DNA of 54,028 nucleotides, taken from contig NZ_JAAORB010000016.1 in NCBI RefSeq assembly GCF_011601345.1, positions 1 to 54,028 of the forward strand, in the 5' to 3' direction. The translations under genes and the position numbers were made by a program. Source of the DNA: Roseovarius gahaiensis (GTDB lineage: Bacteria > Pseudomonadota > Alphaproteobacteria > Rhodobacterales > Rhodobacteraceae). Below, one piece after another: positions 8,908 to 19,700 of this stretch; within the stretch, counting starts at the first letter, position 1; each line of letters opens with the position of its first letter. The notes under the pieces were generated by a model. It saw only the letters and a program-made list of their open reading frames with translations. It was not told where the DNA came from and ran no database searches.

Positions 8908-9749
8908 GACCCCGCTTGCGTATTTTTGAGATCTTCGATCATTGCGACAGCATCGGCATCAAGCGCCACATCGGGCAGCGCAGAGGAAAGCCGCGTGACA
9001 TCAAGCGTGACAGTTTGCACCGCCTCGGCCGGGGCATCGCGCCATGATATCTTGCGCCCGGCGGCGTGCAGCAAATTGGCCATGGCGACAGGGTGCCGTG
9101 CGGCCACATTCACAACGCTTGGCAGACGATCCGGGGGCAGGGCCGCCAGCCCGGCCAACACCCGTGCCAACATTCCGGGGGCAATGTAGCTGCGCACCGG
9201 GCCGCCGCCATCGGGAAACCTGTCCAGTTGCGCAAGGTTTTGACCGGTCAGGGCCGCAGCAAGGCTGTCGGCCCCGACGACATTGGCAAGCCGCAAGCAG
9301 CAATGAGCCACGGGGCTGTTCGTGGCAAGCCGTGCAACCCGCTGCTCCATGCGCAATTTCGCATGGCCATACTGTGTGGCTGGACGCGGCTGCGCGGTGG
9401 TTTCGCTCATGTTGCTGCCCGGTCCATAGATTCCAGCGGACGACATATGCAGCACACGCCGCGCCCCAAGCTGGAGGGCCAGATCGTGTGCGGTCTCAGC
9501 CAAACGGATGTTGCCGTTCAAAGCCACGGGATCGCCAGCGGTGATGCCCCACAGGGCGATGATCGTGTCACAGCGCGGCAACACATCTATCGGGTCGCCG
9601 GGGGACCACCGGATATCACCGGCATGTCCGTGTGAGACGGTCACAGTGGTTAATGCCGTGTCGCCCGCGCCCCAAACCGGGCCAAGCCGCCCGGCCAAGC
9701 GGCCCCCGGCACCTGTAACAAGGATATCGCAGGCTAATCGGTGTTTCAT
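8904..9749 (-). CDS. NAD-dependent epimerase/dehydratase (extended SDR)
   Basis: 281 residues from ATG 9749; the frame is open to 9860 but the extra residues run into the divergent promoter region and do not fit the fold. The Rossmann motif ILVTGAGGRLAG is at the N-terminus, and the catalytic Y127-x3-K131 follows MSSAGIYGPGS. It probably interconverts nucleotide sugars for the polysaccharide made with the overlapping phosphoglycosyl transferase; the actual substrate cannot be read from sequence. It diverges from the Wza-like export gene, with about 105 bp between the two starts for both promoters. Confidence 0.8.
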   Translation of the reverse strand: MKHRLACDILVTGAGGRLAGRLGPVWGAGDTALTTVTVSHGHAGDIRWSPGDPIDVLPRCDTIIALWGITAGDPVALNGNIRLAETAHDLALQLGARRVLHMSSAGIYGPGSNMSETTAQPRPATQYGHAKLRMEQRVARLATNSPVAHCCLRLANVVGADSLAAALTGQNLAQLDRFPDGGGPVRSYIAPGMLARVLAGLAALPPDRLPSVVNVAARHPVAMANLLHAAGRKISWRDAPAEAVQTVTLDVTRLSSALPDVALDADAVAMIEDLKNTQAGS

Positions 9750-9854
9750 ACGCACATCTTGGCAACAGAATTCAGGGGCTGAAAAATATTCTGTTTGTCT
9801 AGCATTGTTTACATGCGGTAGGAAACCGACAATAGATTGTATCGGAGAGCAGGT

Positions 9855-10973
9855 TTGCAACGTTTGGGACGATTGGTGTTATGCGCCACGGTAGCGGTCA
9901 GTGTCGCAGGGTGCAGTTTGCCAAGGGGCGCGGCTATTCAATCAGAAGTTTTGCGTGAGGATCAGGCTGAAGCGCCCAGTTTCCAAGTGGTCCCTGTCAC
10001 CCGTGATGCGGCCAGTGCACTGGCACAGTGGCCCAAGACCGGGTGGAAAGGGCATTATAATTGGTTCAAGGACAGCCGCGGTGCCGATTCTTCGGTGATC
10101 CAAACCGGTGATACGATGCAGATCGTGATCTGGGATAATCAGGAAAACTCGTTGCTGGCCGGACAAGGCACGAAGCTTACGCAAATGCCTCCGACGACCG
10201 TGTCGTCATCGGGTAAAATTTTCATGCCCTATGTGGGACATGTGCCCGTGCGTGGGTTGACCACGGATGCGGCGCGCGACCGTTTGCAAAAACGATTGGA
10301 ACAGATTGCCTCTTCGGCGCAGGTGCAGCTTGCCGTGACAGAAGGCCGTAACAATTCGGTCGATGTTGTGGGCGGGGTTGCGACGCCCGGCCGTATTCCG
10401 CTGGAATCACGTAACACCGGCATTCTGAGCGTGATCGCGCAAACGGGCGGCATCAAGGATGGTTTGCGCAACCCATTGGTGCGCTTGCAACGCGGGGGGC
10501 AGACCTATGATATTCTGGCCCGCGATTTGTTGGCTGACGCCAGCTATAATGTCCGGATTCGCGGTGGCGACCATCTCAACATTGTCGAAGATGAGCGCAG
10601 CTTTAACGTTTTGGGCGCCGCGGGCACCCAACAACTGATCTATTTCGAAAAAGAACGTATGAGCGTGATGGAGGCCCTGTCGGCAATGGGGGGGCTAGAG
10701 GCCAACCGTGCCAACCCGAAGGGTGTGCTTATCTTGCGTGAATACAAGGCCGAACATCTAAAACCCGGTATGGCAGGGCCCGACATGCAGCAGGTGGTCT
10801 TTACCCTTGATCTGACAAGTGCCGACGGCCTGTTTGCCGCGCGTCAGTTCGATATTCAGCCCAATGATACCTTGCTTGTCACCGAATCGCCGGTCAATGC
10901 GGCCCGGACGATCCTTGGTTTGATGGGGAATGTTGTTGGCTTCGGGAGTACGCTGAACAACGTGTCCAACTAA
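9855..10973 (+). CDS. Wza-like polysaccharide export outer-membrane lipoprotein
   Basis: 372 residues. I favour TTG 9855 because GGAGA lies 6 bases upstream and it gives a compact lipoprotein signal (VAVSVAGC, lipid-bearing Cys20); TTG 9837 is the alternative. The polysaccharide export domain lies at about residues 80-165 (DTMQIVIWDNQE ... GKIFMPYVGHVPVRG), followed by SLBB-type domains (DVVGGVATPGRIPL; FNVLGAAGTQQLIYF). The C-terminal stretch from about 345 could form the amphipathic helix that spans the outer membrane in Wza. Export lipoproteins of this kind normally work with a Wzc-type polysaccharide co-polymerase; none is encoded nearby. A strong terminator follows. Confidence 0.9.
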   Translation: MQRLGRLVLCATVAVSVAGCSLPRGAAIQSEVLREDQAEAPSFQVVPVTRDAASALAQWPKTGWKGHYNWFKDSRGADSSVIQTGDTMQIVIWDNQENSLLAGQGTKLTQMPPTTVSSSGKIFMPYVGHVPVRGLTTDAARDRLQKRLEQIASSAQVQLAVTEGRNNSVDVVGGVATPGRIPLESRNTGILSVIAQTGGIKDGLRNPLVRLQRGGQTYDILARDLLADASYNVRIRGGDHLNIVEDERSFNVLGAAGTQQLIYFEKERMSVMEALSAMGGLEANRANPKGVLILREYKAEHLKPGMAGPDMQQVVFTLDLTSADGLFAARQFDIQPNDTLLVTESPVNAARTILGLMGNVVGFGSTLNNVSN

Positions 10974-10990
10974 ACAGCCCGTCTTGTAAC

Positions 10991-11030
10991 AAAGCGCCCC
11001 GCAATCAAATGGTTGCGGGGCGCTTTTTAT
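10991..11030. terminator. Strong bidirectional intrinsic terminator
   Basis: A perfect 14-bp stem, AAAGCGCCCCGCAA (10991-11004) with TTGCGGGGCGCTTT (11013-11026), and an 8-base loop, followed by a T-run. The A-rich left arm gives a T-run on the other strand, so it can stop both the Wza-like gene and the convergent gyrA. Confidence 0.92.
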
Positions 11031-11063
11031 GTAGAAGTCGGGTTTGTTTCAGTCAGGCCGGGG

Positions 11064-13838
11064 CTATTCCGGCGCGCTGTCCGACGCGGGCGTCTCGGCA
11101 GTTTCGCTGATATCACCAGCATCAAGATCGGCGGCTTCCTCACCCTGATCCGCGATCCACGCGACGCTGACCACTTTTTCGCCTTTACCGGTGTTGAATA
11201 CTTTGACCCCACCAGCACTGCGCGAGCGGAAGGAAATGCCCTGAATCGGCACCCGGATGGATTGGCCACGCGATGTGGCCAGCATGATCTGATCCTCAAG
11301 CGAGACCGGGAACGACGCCACCAAGGCCCCGCCGCGCATCGCCTTATCCATGGCCTGCACGCCCATGCCGCCACGGCCGCGCACCGGATAGTCATGGCTG
11401 GAACTGAGTTTGCCGGTGCCATATGCGCTGATCGTCAAAATCAGGTTTTCCGCGGTGTGCATTTCTTCAAACCGCTCGGCCGGAATATCGCCGGTGGGGG
11501 TATCTGCCTCATCGGCTTCTTCCGGTGCGCCCGCCAGGGCCCGGCGCATTTTCAGATAGGCGGCGCGTTCATCCGATGTGGCCTCGAAATGGCTGATGAC
11601 GGACATCGATACGACCTGATCGTCACCTTGCAGACGAATACCGCGCACGCCTGTGGATTTGCGCCCCTTGAACACCCGCACCTCGGTGGTGGGAAAGCGG
11701 ATCGCACGGCCCGAGTCGGTGACCAACATCACGTCATCGTCTTCGTTGCAGATCCGCGCATTGACCAGTTCTGTCCCGTCGGGCAGGTCCATGGCGATTT
11801 TGCCGTTGCGCTTGACGTTGATGAAATCCGACAGCGCGTTGCGCCGGACATCACCTGCGGTGGTGGCAAAGATAATTTGCAGATCGTCCCATTCGGTCTC
11901 GGGGCGGTCCACCGGCATGATGGCCGCGATCGACACGCCCTGCGGGATCGGCAGAATATTGACAATCGCCTTACCCTTCGAGGTGCGCCCGCCAAGCGGC
12001 AAGCGCCATGTCTTGAGCTTATAAACCATCCCGTCTGTGGTGAAGAACAACAGCTGCGTATGGGTGTTGGCCACGAACAGGGTCGTGACCACGTCCTCTT
12101 CTTTGGTGGCCATGCTGGACAGGCCCTTGCCGCCGCGCTTTTGCGCCCGGAAATCGGCCAGAGCTGTGCGTTTGATATAGCCGCCTTGGGTGACGGTCAC
12201 GACCATGTCTTCGCGTTCGATCAGGTCTTCGTCGTCCATGTCGCCGGACCAATTCACAATCTCGGTGCGGCGCGGCACGGCGAACTGGTCTTTCACCTCG
12301 CGCAGTTCTGTTGCGATGATGCCCATGATCCGTTCGCGGCTGGCCAGAATGGCAAGGTACTCCTTGATCTTCGCCGCCAGCTCTTGCAGCTCGTCGGTAA
12401 CTTCCTTGACGCCCAGTTGGGTCAGACGTTGCAGGCGCAATTCCAGAATGGCGCGCGCTTGGGTTTCAGACAGGTTATAGGTGCCGTCTTCGTTGGCCTT
12501 ATGGGTCGGGTCGTCGATCAATGCGATATATTCAAGGATATCGCCGGCGGGCCAGCGGCGGGTCATCAATTTCTGGCGCGCCTCGGCCGCGTCAGCCGAG
12601 CCACGGATGGTTGCCACCACCTCATCCACATTGCTGACCGCGACGGCCAGACCGCACAGGATATGGCTGCGGTCGCGGGCCTTGCGCAATTCAAACGCGG
12701 TGCGCCGCGCAACCACCTCTTCGCGGAAGGCGATGAAGGCGGTCAGGAACCTGCGCAGGGTCAGTTGTTCGGGCTTGCCCCCGTTCAGCGCCAGCATGTT
12801 GCAGCCGAAATGCGTTTGCATCGGGGTGAAGCGGAACAATTGGTTCAACACCACCTCAGCGGTGGCGTCGCGCTTCAGCTCGACCACGACGCGCACGCCG
12901 TGACGGTCGGATTCGTCTTGCACATGGGCGATGCCATCGACGCGCTTTTCGCGGACGATTTCGGCGATTTTTTCGATCATCGCCGCCTTGTTCACCTGAT
13001 AGGGGATCTCGTCGATGACGATGGCGTAGCGATCTTTGCGAATCTCTTCGACGCGGGTCTTGGCGCGGATCACGACACTGCCGCGCCCTTCAAGGTAGGC
13101 CTTGCGTGCGCCGGTTCGGCCCAGCATGATACCACCGGTCGGAAAATCGGGGCCGGGCACATACTCGATCAACTCTTCCGAACTGAGATCGGGATTGTCG
13201 ATCAGGGCCAGCGTGGCCTCGCAAATCTCACCCAAGTTATGGGGTGGGATATTGGTGGCCATGCCGACGGCGATGCCACCTGCGCCATTGACCAACATAT
13301 TGGGGAAGCGCGCGGGCAGAACCGTAGGCTCCAGATCCTTGCCGTCGTAATTGTCCTGAAAATCGACTGTATCTTTTTCGATATCGGCCAGCAGGGCTTG
13401 TGCGGGCTTGTCCATGCGCACTTCGGTGTAGCGCATGGCGGCGGGGTTGTCACCGTCCATTGACCCGAAATTGCCCTGACCATCCAGCAGCGGCAGCGAC
13501 ATCGAGAAATCCTGCGCCATCCGGACCAAGGCGTCGTAAATCGCGCTATCGCCGTGCGGGTGGTATTTACCCATCACGTCACCAATGGCACGGGCCGATT
13601 TGCGGTAAGGCTTGTCGTGGGTGTTGCCAGCTTCGTGCATCGCATAAAGGATACGCCGGTGAACCGGTTTCAAACCATCGCGCAGATCGGGGATCGCGCG
13701 GCTGACGATGACCGACATGGCGTAATCCAGATACGATGCCTTCATCTCGTCCGAGATCGAGATGCTGGGGCCATCGTAAGCAGGGCGCTCTGGCGGCGTT
13801 TGTTCTTCGTTTTCAGGGGGTTGCGGCGTGTCGTTCAC
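11064..13838 (-). CDS. gyrA: DNA gyrase subunit A
   Basis: 924 residues with GTG start at 13838. GyrA cuts and rejoins DNA in the GyrA2GyrB2 complex that introduces negative supercoils. The quinolone-resistance region reads [14 protein letters not shown], with the serine and aspartate at the positions called 83 and 87 in E. coli, so no classic resistance change is seen. The catalytic tyrosine is Y137 in AMRYTE. The gyrase-specific GyrA box QKRGGKG near residues 565-571 separates it from ParC. The C-terminal pinwheel is followed by an acidic tail ([16 protein letters not shown]). It ends at the terminator shared with the Wza-like gene. Confidence 0.97.
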   Translation of the reverse strand: MNDTPQPPENEEQTPPERPAYDGPSISISDEMKASYLDYAMSVIVSRAIPDLRDGLKPVHRRILYAMHEAGNTHDKPYRKSARAIGDVMGKYHPHGDSAIYDALVRMAQDFSMSLPLLDGQGNFGSMDGDNPAAMRYTEVRMDKPAQALLADIEKDTVDFQDNYDGKDLEPTVLPARFPNMLVNGAGGIAVGMATNIPPHNLGEICEATLALIDNPDLSSEELIEYVPGPDFPTGGIMLGRTGARKAYLEGRGSVVIRAKTRVEEIRKDRYAIVIDEIPYQVNKAAMIEKIAEIVREKRVDGIAHVQDESDRHGVRVVVELKRDATAEVVLNQLFRFTPMQTHFGCNMLALNGGKPEQLTLRRFLTAFIAFREEVVARRTAFELRKARDRSHILCGLAVAVSNVDEVVATIRGSADAAEARQKLMTRRWPAGDILEYIALIDDPTHKANEDGTYNLSETQARAILELRLQRLTQLGVKEVTDELQELAAKIKEYLAILASRERIMGIIATELREVKDQFAVPRRTEIVNWSGDMDDEDLIEREDMVVTVTQGGYIKRTALADFRAQKRGGKGLSSMATKEEDVVTTLFVANTHTQLLFFTTDGMVYKLKTWRLPLGGRTSKGKAIVNILPIPQGVSIAAIMPVDRPETEWDDLQIIFATTAGDVRRNALSDFINVKRNGKIAMDLPDGTELVNARICNEDDDVMLVTDSGRAIRFPTTEVRVFKGRKSTGVRGIRLQGDDQVVSMSVISHFEATSDERAAYLKMRRALAGAPEEADEADTPTGDIPAERFEEMHTAENLILTISAYGTGKLSSSHDYPVRGRGGMGVQAMDKAMRGGALVASFPVSLEDQIMLATSRGQSIRVPIQGISFRSRSAGGVKVFNTGKGEKVVSVAWIADQGEEAADLDAGDISETAETPASDSAPE

Positions 13839-13883
13839 GTTATTTCCCGTCCTGTCATATGAGGGCTATATACTGTGGCTGAA

Positions 13884-13913
13884 ACTATATCAGAGGCCGG
13901 ATATTGGGTGCAA
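13884..13913 (-). promoter_or_regulatory. Likely gyrA promoter
   Basis: On the minus strand TTGCAC (13913-13908) is followed after 18 bases by TATAGT (13889-13884), about 45 bases upstream of the GTG start. The same -35 hexamer, TTGCAC, precedes the tRNA-Arg gene. Confidence 0.5.
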
Positions 13914-14039
13914 TGGCCCAGACAACTGCACGTTGGCAGCCACCCTATAAGCCTGCTAACATACTGTTTTTATTGTAAAGTAATTTTCCTGTGGCATGAT
14001 TTGAAGATAACAACAAAACAGGCCAACAGGAGATCGAAC

Positions 14040-14309
14040 ATGACCATGTCAGAAACCGAAATGATGCTGAACGGCTATGGGCTGACCACTGCGGAATTTT
14101 TCTATCATATGCCGGACTATGCACATGTGCTGAACACATTCATCTGGCAGGATTACGATACCGCGCCCGATCATCCGCGCCTGTTCGATTTTGTTGAATT
14201 CTGGCAGGAGGAAATAGAGGGCCCTTTGCATTCGGTCCGTTTTACGCACCGCAAGCTGATCAGCCCCGGAGAGTGGCGCAATATCGTGGGCGAATTCACC
14301 TTGCATTAA
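14040..14309 (+). CDS. usg: Usg-like family protein
   Basis: 89 residues from ATG 14040, set by AGGAG 7 bases upstream; the open frame extends to 13875 but the extra part has no coding character. The body (LNGYGLTTAEFFYHMPDY, then FIWQDYD and GPLHSVRFTHRKLI) matches the small Usg-like family that I know from alphaproteobacteria, originally named from a gene near a trp locus. The biochemical role is unknown. Here it sits alone, divergent from gyrA and convergent with the SYLF lipoprotein gene. No signal peptide or membrane segment is visible. Confidence 0.8.
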   Translation: MTMSETEMMLNGYGLTTAEFFYHMPDYAHVLNTFIWQDYDTAPDHPRLFDFVEFWQEEIEGPLHSVRFTHRKLISPGEWRNIVGEFTLH

Positions 14310-14325
14310 CCGAACGGTCAACGGT

Positions 14326-14344
14326 GAGGGGGCAATGCCCCCTC
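14326..14344. terminator. GC-rich hairpin between convergent genes
   Basis: GAGGGGGC (14326-14333) pairs with GCCCCCTC (14337-14344) over a 3-base loop in the 43-bp gap between usg and the SYLF gene. The stem is very stable but no T-tract follows on either strand. Confidence 0.5.
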
Positions 14345-14352
14345 GACCCAGA

Positions 14353-14913
14353 TCAGGGGATAATGCGGTTGTATTTAAGGCCTTCAAGCGACACGCCCGC
14401 CATCGCCCCGGCCTGACCAAAGATGACGGCCACAACCGGTGCTGTGCTGGTGGTGGTGTCGGCGCGCAGGTTCTCGCCCTTGTCGCTGAACACATATTCG
14501 ATATCCGCACCGGCCACCCAACCAGACGACCGGCGGAAACGGCTAAGCGCATCTTCGGTCATGAAGAACAGGACATGCGCAAATTGCTGCGCCCCGATCT
14601 GCAATCCGACACTGCCCTTGGTGGCCGAGTAGTAATCGACCGTGCTGTTGTTGATCCGCAAAGCGCCACGGCCATACCCGCCGCCAAACATAAATCCGGC
14701 CTCTGTCATCAATGGCATGATCAGCATGCCAGTGGATTTCCCGGCCAGATCCCGTGTGTTGGGGTAGGTGTTATAAAGGTAATTCAACGTGGTATCGACG
14801 CGCGCATCGATTTTCTGGGCGTTGTTGCCGCCAACACCGTTCCCGCAAGCCGCCAAAAGGGGCGTTCCTGCAAGCACGCCAAGCGTGAAGCCGCGTCTGG
14901 AGATATTGCTCAT
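14353..14913 (-). CDS. SYLF/Ysc84-domain lipoprotein with Tat-type signal
   Basis: 186 residues from ATG 14913. The N-terminus carries SRRGFTLG, a fit to the twin-arginine motif, running into the lipobox LLAAC with Cys23, so the product is probably a Tat-exported lipoprotein. The rest is the SYLF (Ysc84) domain: GMLIMPLMTEAGFMFGGGYGRG and VGLQIGAQQFAHVLFFMTEDAL. SYLF domains bind lipids in eukaryotes; in bacteria they are common periplasmic or lipoproteins of unclear function. The longer frame to 15003 lacks support. It lies between usg and hemB, both on other transcripts or at clear distance. Confidence 0.85.
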   Translation of the reverse strand: MSNISRRGFTLGVLAGTPLLAACGNGVGGNNAQKIDARVDTTLNYLYNTYPNTRDLAGKSTGMLIMPLMTEAGFMFGGGYGRGALRINNSTVDYYSATKGSVGLQIGAQQFAHVLFFMTEDALSRFRRSSGWVAGADIEYVFSDKGENLRADTTTSTAPVVAVIFGQAGAMAGVSLEGLKYNRIIP

Positions 14914-15046
14914 GGTATTGCCTGTTCGTTGCCTGACATAAATGCCGGCGTTTTTTGTTATGCCGGTCACCGCAAGTATACGGGCGGATTTTCGCTGTGT
15001 CACGCGCCTTTGGTGGCTATGCGCAAGGCTTTGCCGCCTGCGACGT

Positions 15047-16057
<1,011 letters not shown>

Positions 16058-16167
16058 TCACTGTCGGTTTAATTGCGTGATTGGCATGGAACTTCGGTCT
16101 TCTCAAGGGTAGGAATTGCCGCGCCGCACCGCTAAGACAGGCAAAACGCAAGATAAGGCCATTTGTA

Positions 16168-16701
16168 TTGGACTGGTACGAAACGATTTTCGAGCTGATC
16201 GACATGCGCAGCTTCAGCAACCTTTGGTTCTGGATTGCGCTTGCGGTTTTATGGTCTTCGACCAGCCATTGGGTGCTTGGTGTGCCGTGGGACATGATCA
16301 TTCGGGCGCGCAAAAAAAGCGCCGATGCCCAAAGTGTGGTCGATCTGCATGATCTGGTGCGGATCAATGTGAACCGGATTTTGTATATCATTCACGAGTC
16401 GGGCCTGCTGATTGCCGGGTTTGTCTGTTTCGCGCTAACCGTTCTGGGGCTGACAGGTTTTGTTTACGGCAAGGAAATTTCGCAAGCTTTGTTCTTGCTG
16501 GGGTTCCCGATGAGCCTTGTTGGCGTGTTCTCGGTGCTGACCGCGCGCAAGATCAGGCACAGCGGCCTTGAGAATGCAGCCCTTTACAAACAGCTCTACC
16601 GCCACCGGCTGATCACGCAGGTGATCGGCATGCTTTCGATCTTCGTCACCGCGATGTGGGGCATGTTGCAGAACATGAATGTCGGTGTTCTGGGCGGCTG
16701 A
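16168..16701 (+). CDS. Multi-pass membrane protein of unknown function
   Basis: 177 residues from a TTG at 16168 with GATAAGG 9 bases upstream; the ATG at 16081 would overlap the hemB promoter region and add unlikely residues. Hydrophobic helices appear near residues 15-35, 70-100, 105-125 and 145-170. The N-terminus DWYETIFELIDMRSFSNLW is distinctive. I recall related Rhodobacterales proteins being labelled component of SufBCD complex, but nothing in the sequence shows a Suf role and the gene is far from the suf operon. It lies between hemB (divergent) and mfd (same strand, 48 bp). Confidence 0.7.
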   Translation: MDWYETIFELIDMRSFSNLWFWIALAVLWSSTSHWVLGVPWDMIIRARKKSADAQSVVDLHDLVRINVNRILYIIHESGLLIAGFVCFALTVLGLTGFVYGKEISQALFLLGFPMSLVGVFSVLTARKIRHSGLENAALYKQLYRHRLITQVIGMLSIFVTAMWGMLQNMNVGVLGG

Positions 16702-16749
16702 CGCGCGGCGCGGTTGCACCCTGTGCGCCGTCCGGGTATCGGGCACAGC

Positions 16750-19700
16750 ATGAACGGATATGACCATATCAAAGTGGGCGGCGCGCCCGAAGGGTTTGAC
16801 GCACGTCTGATCCTTGATGAGGTGGCGCGCCAATCGGGCCCGGTGGCCCATGTGTCGCGCGATGACAAGCGGCTGGCGGCGATGGCCGACGCGTTGCGCT
16901 TTTTCGCGCCGGATATGCCGGTGATCCGGTTTCCGGGGTGGGATTGCCTGCCGTTTGACCGGATGTCACCAAACGCTGATATCTCGGCGGCGCGCATGGC
17001 AACATTGGCCGGGCTGGTGCACGGGATGCCCAAGCAGTTCGTGCTGCTGACCACGCTGAATGCGGCCACGCAACGCATTCCGGCCCGCGACACCCTGCAA
17101 GAGGCGGCATTCTCGGCGCGGGTGAACTACCAGATCGACGAGGACGCGTTGAAGGCGTTTCTGGTGCGGATGGGGTTTTCGCAGGCCCCCAAGGTGATGG
17201 AGCCGGGCGATTACGCGGTTCGGGGCGGCATCATCGACATTTACCCGCCGGGCGAAACCGGGCCAGTGCGTCTGGATCTGTTTGGCGATGTTCTGGATGG
17301 CATCCGCAGGTTTGATCCGGCCACACAGCGCACGACGGAAAAACTGGATCAGATCGAATTGGCCCCGGTCAGCGAGGTTATTCTGGACGAGGCCGCGATC
17401 ACCCGGTTTCGGCAAAATTACCGCATCGCCTTTGGCGCGGCGGGCACCGACGACCCGCTCTATGAGGCGGTCAGCGCCGGGCGCAAACATGCCGGTGTTG
17501 AACATTGGCTGCCGTTTTTCCACGAACGGCTTGAGACGCTGTTCGATTACCTGCCCGAGGCGACGATCACGCTGGATGATCAGGTCACCCCGGCGCGGTT
17601 GTCACGGTGGGACACCATCGTTGACCAATACGAAGCGCGCCAACATGCCTTGCAGCAAAAAAGCCGCGAGGGGACGATTTACAAACCCGTGCCGCCCGAG
17701 CTTTTGTATCTGGATGATGCTGCATGGGAGGCGGCCTTGCAGGGGCGGCGGATCTTGCAGTTTGCCCCCTTGCCACAGGCGACCGGACCGGGGGTGATTG
17801 ATGCCGGTGGCCGCATCGGGCGCAACTTTGCGCCGGAACGACAAAGCGAAACCCTGAACCTGTTTGCCGCTTTGAAGGACCACATCCAAGCCAAGATGGC
17901 CGATGGCCCGGTCTTGGTTGCCAGCTATTCCGACGGGGCGCGCGAACGTCTGGAAGGGCTTTTGGAGGACGAAGGCTTGATTGGCCCGGCCACGGTGCCC
18001 GACGCCACCCGGATCGGCAAGCACGGGCTGCATCTGGCGGTCTGGCCGCTGGAGCATGGGTTCGAGGCGCCGGGCCTGACAGTGATTGCCGAACAGGATG
18101 TCTTGGGCGACCGGCTGATCCGATCCCCGAAAAAGCGCCGGCGCGCGGATAATTTCCTGACCGAGGCGCAAAGCCTCAGCCCCGGCGATCTGGTGGTTCA
18201 CGTCGATCACGGGGTGGGGCGCTACACGGGCCTTGAGGTTGTCAGCGCGGCAGGCGCGGCGCATGAATGCCTGCTGCTGGAATATGCCGAGAATTCCAAG
18301 CTGTATCTGCCGGTTGAGAATATCGAACTGCTCAGCCGATATGGCCATGACGAGGGTCTGCTGGACCGTTTGGGCGGCGGCGCGTGGCAGGCCAAGAAGG
18401 CCAAGCTGAAAGAACGCATCCGCGAGATGGCCGACCGGCTGATCCGCATCGCCGCCGAGCGCGAGTTGCGCAAGGCCCCGGTGCTGGAGCCCGAGCATCA
18501 CCCGTGGGAGGAATTCTCGGCCCGGTTCCCCTATACCGAAACAGACGATCAGCTGCGCGCCATCGAGGATGTGCTGGCTGATCTTGAGGCGGGCCGCCCG
18601 ATGGACCGTCTGATTTGCGGTGATGTGGGCTTTGGCAAGACCGAAGTCGCGATGCGGGCGGCCTTCGTCGCGGCCATGTCGGGACAGCAGGTGGCGGTGA
18701 TCGCGCCGACAACCCTGTTGGCGCGCCAGCATTACCAAAGTTTTGCCGAACGGCTTCGCGGCTTTCCCATCAACGTGCGGCCCTTGTCGCGCTTTGTGAC
18801 CCAGAAAGACGCAAACCAAACCCGCGAGGGGATGGCCAAAGGCGAGGTGGATATCGTGGTGGGGACCCATGCACTGTTGGCCAAATCGGTGCGGTTCAAG
18901 AACCTTGGGCTGCTGATCATCGACGAAGAGCAACGCTTTGGCGTGGGCCACAAGGAACGGCTGAAACAATTGCGCAGCGATGTGCATGTTTTGACGCTGA
19001 CCGCCACGCCGATCCCGCGCACGCTGCAACTGTCGCTGTCGGGCGTGCGCGATTTGTCGATCATCGGCACGCCGCCTGTCGACCGGTTGTCGATCCGCAC
19101 TTATGTGTCAGAGTTTGACACCGTCACAGTGCGCGAGGCGCTGTTGCGCGAACATTATCGCGGCGGGCAAAGTTTCTATGTGGTGCCGCGCGTCAGCGAT
19201 CTGCGCGAGATTGAGGAGTTCCTGAAAGAGCAGGTGCCCGAGGTGTCGTATGTCATCGCGCATGGCCAGATGGCCGCGCGCGAATTGGACGACCGGATGA
19301 ACGCCTTTTACGACGGCAAATACGATGTGCTGCTGGCCACCACAATCGTCGAGTCGGGGCTGGATATTCCTACGGCGAACACGATGATCGTGCATCGCGC
19401 GGATATGTTCGGGCTTAGCCAGCTTTACCAGATCCGGGGCCGGGTGGGGCGCGCCAAGACACGGGCCTACGCCTATCTGACCACCAAGCCGCGCGTGCGC
19501 CTGACACCGGCGGCGGAAAAACGTCTGCGGGTTCTGGGCAGTCTCGACACGCTTGGCGCGGGGTTCACGCTGGCCAGTCAGGATCTGGACATTCGCGGGG
19601 CTGGCAATCTTCTGGGCGAAGAGCAATCGGGCCAGATGCGCGATGTCGGCTATGAACTTTACCAGTCGATGCTTGAAGAGGCGATTGGCAAGATCAAGGC

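Noticed and set aside
11013..13463. Open frame of 816 codons on the plus strand opposite gyrA
   Set aside because: It is antisense to an unmistakable gyrA, has a His/Gly-rich composition typical of high-G+C shadow frames, and shows no domain.
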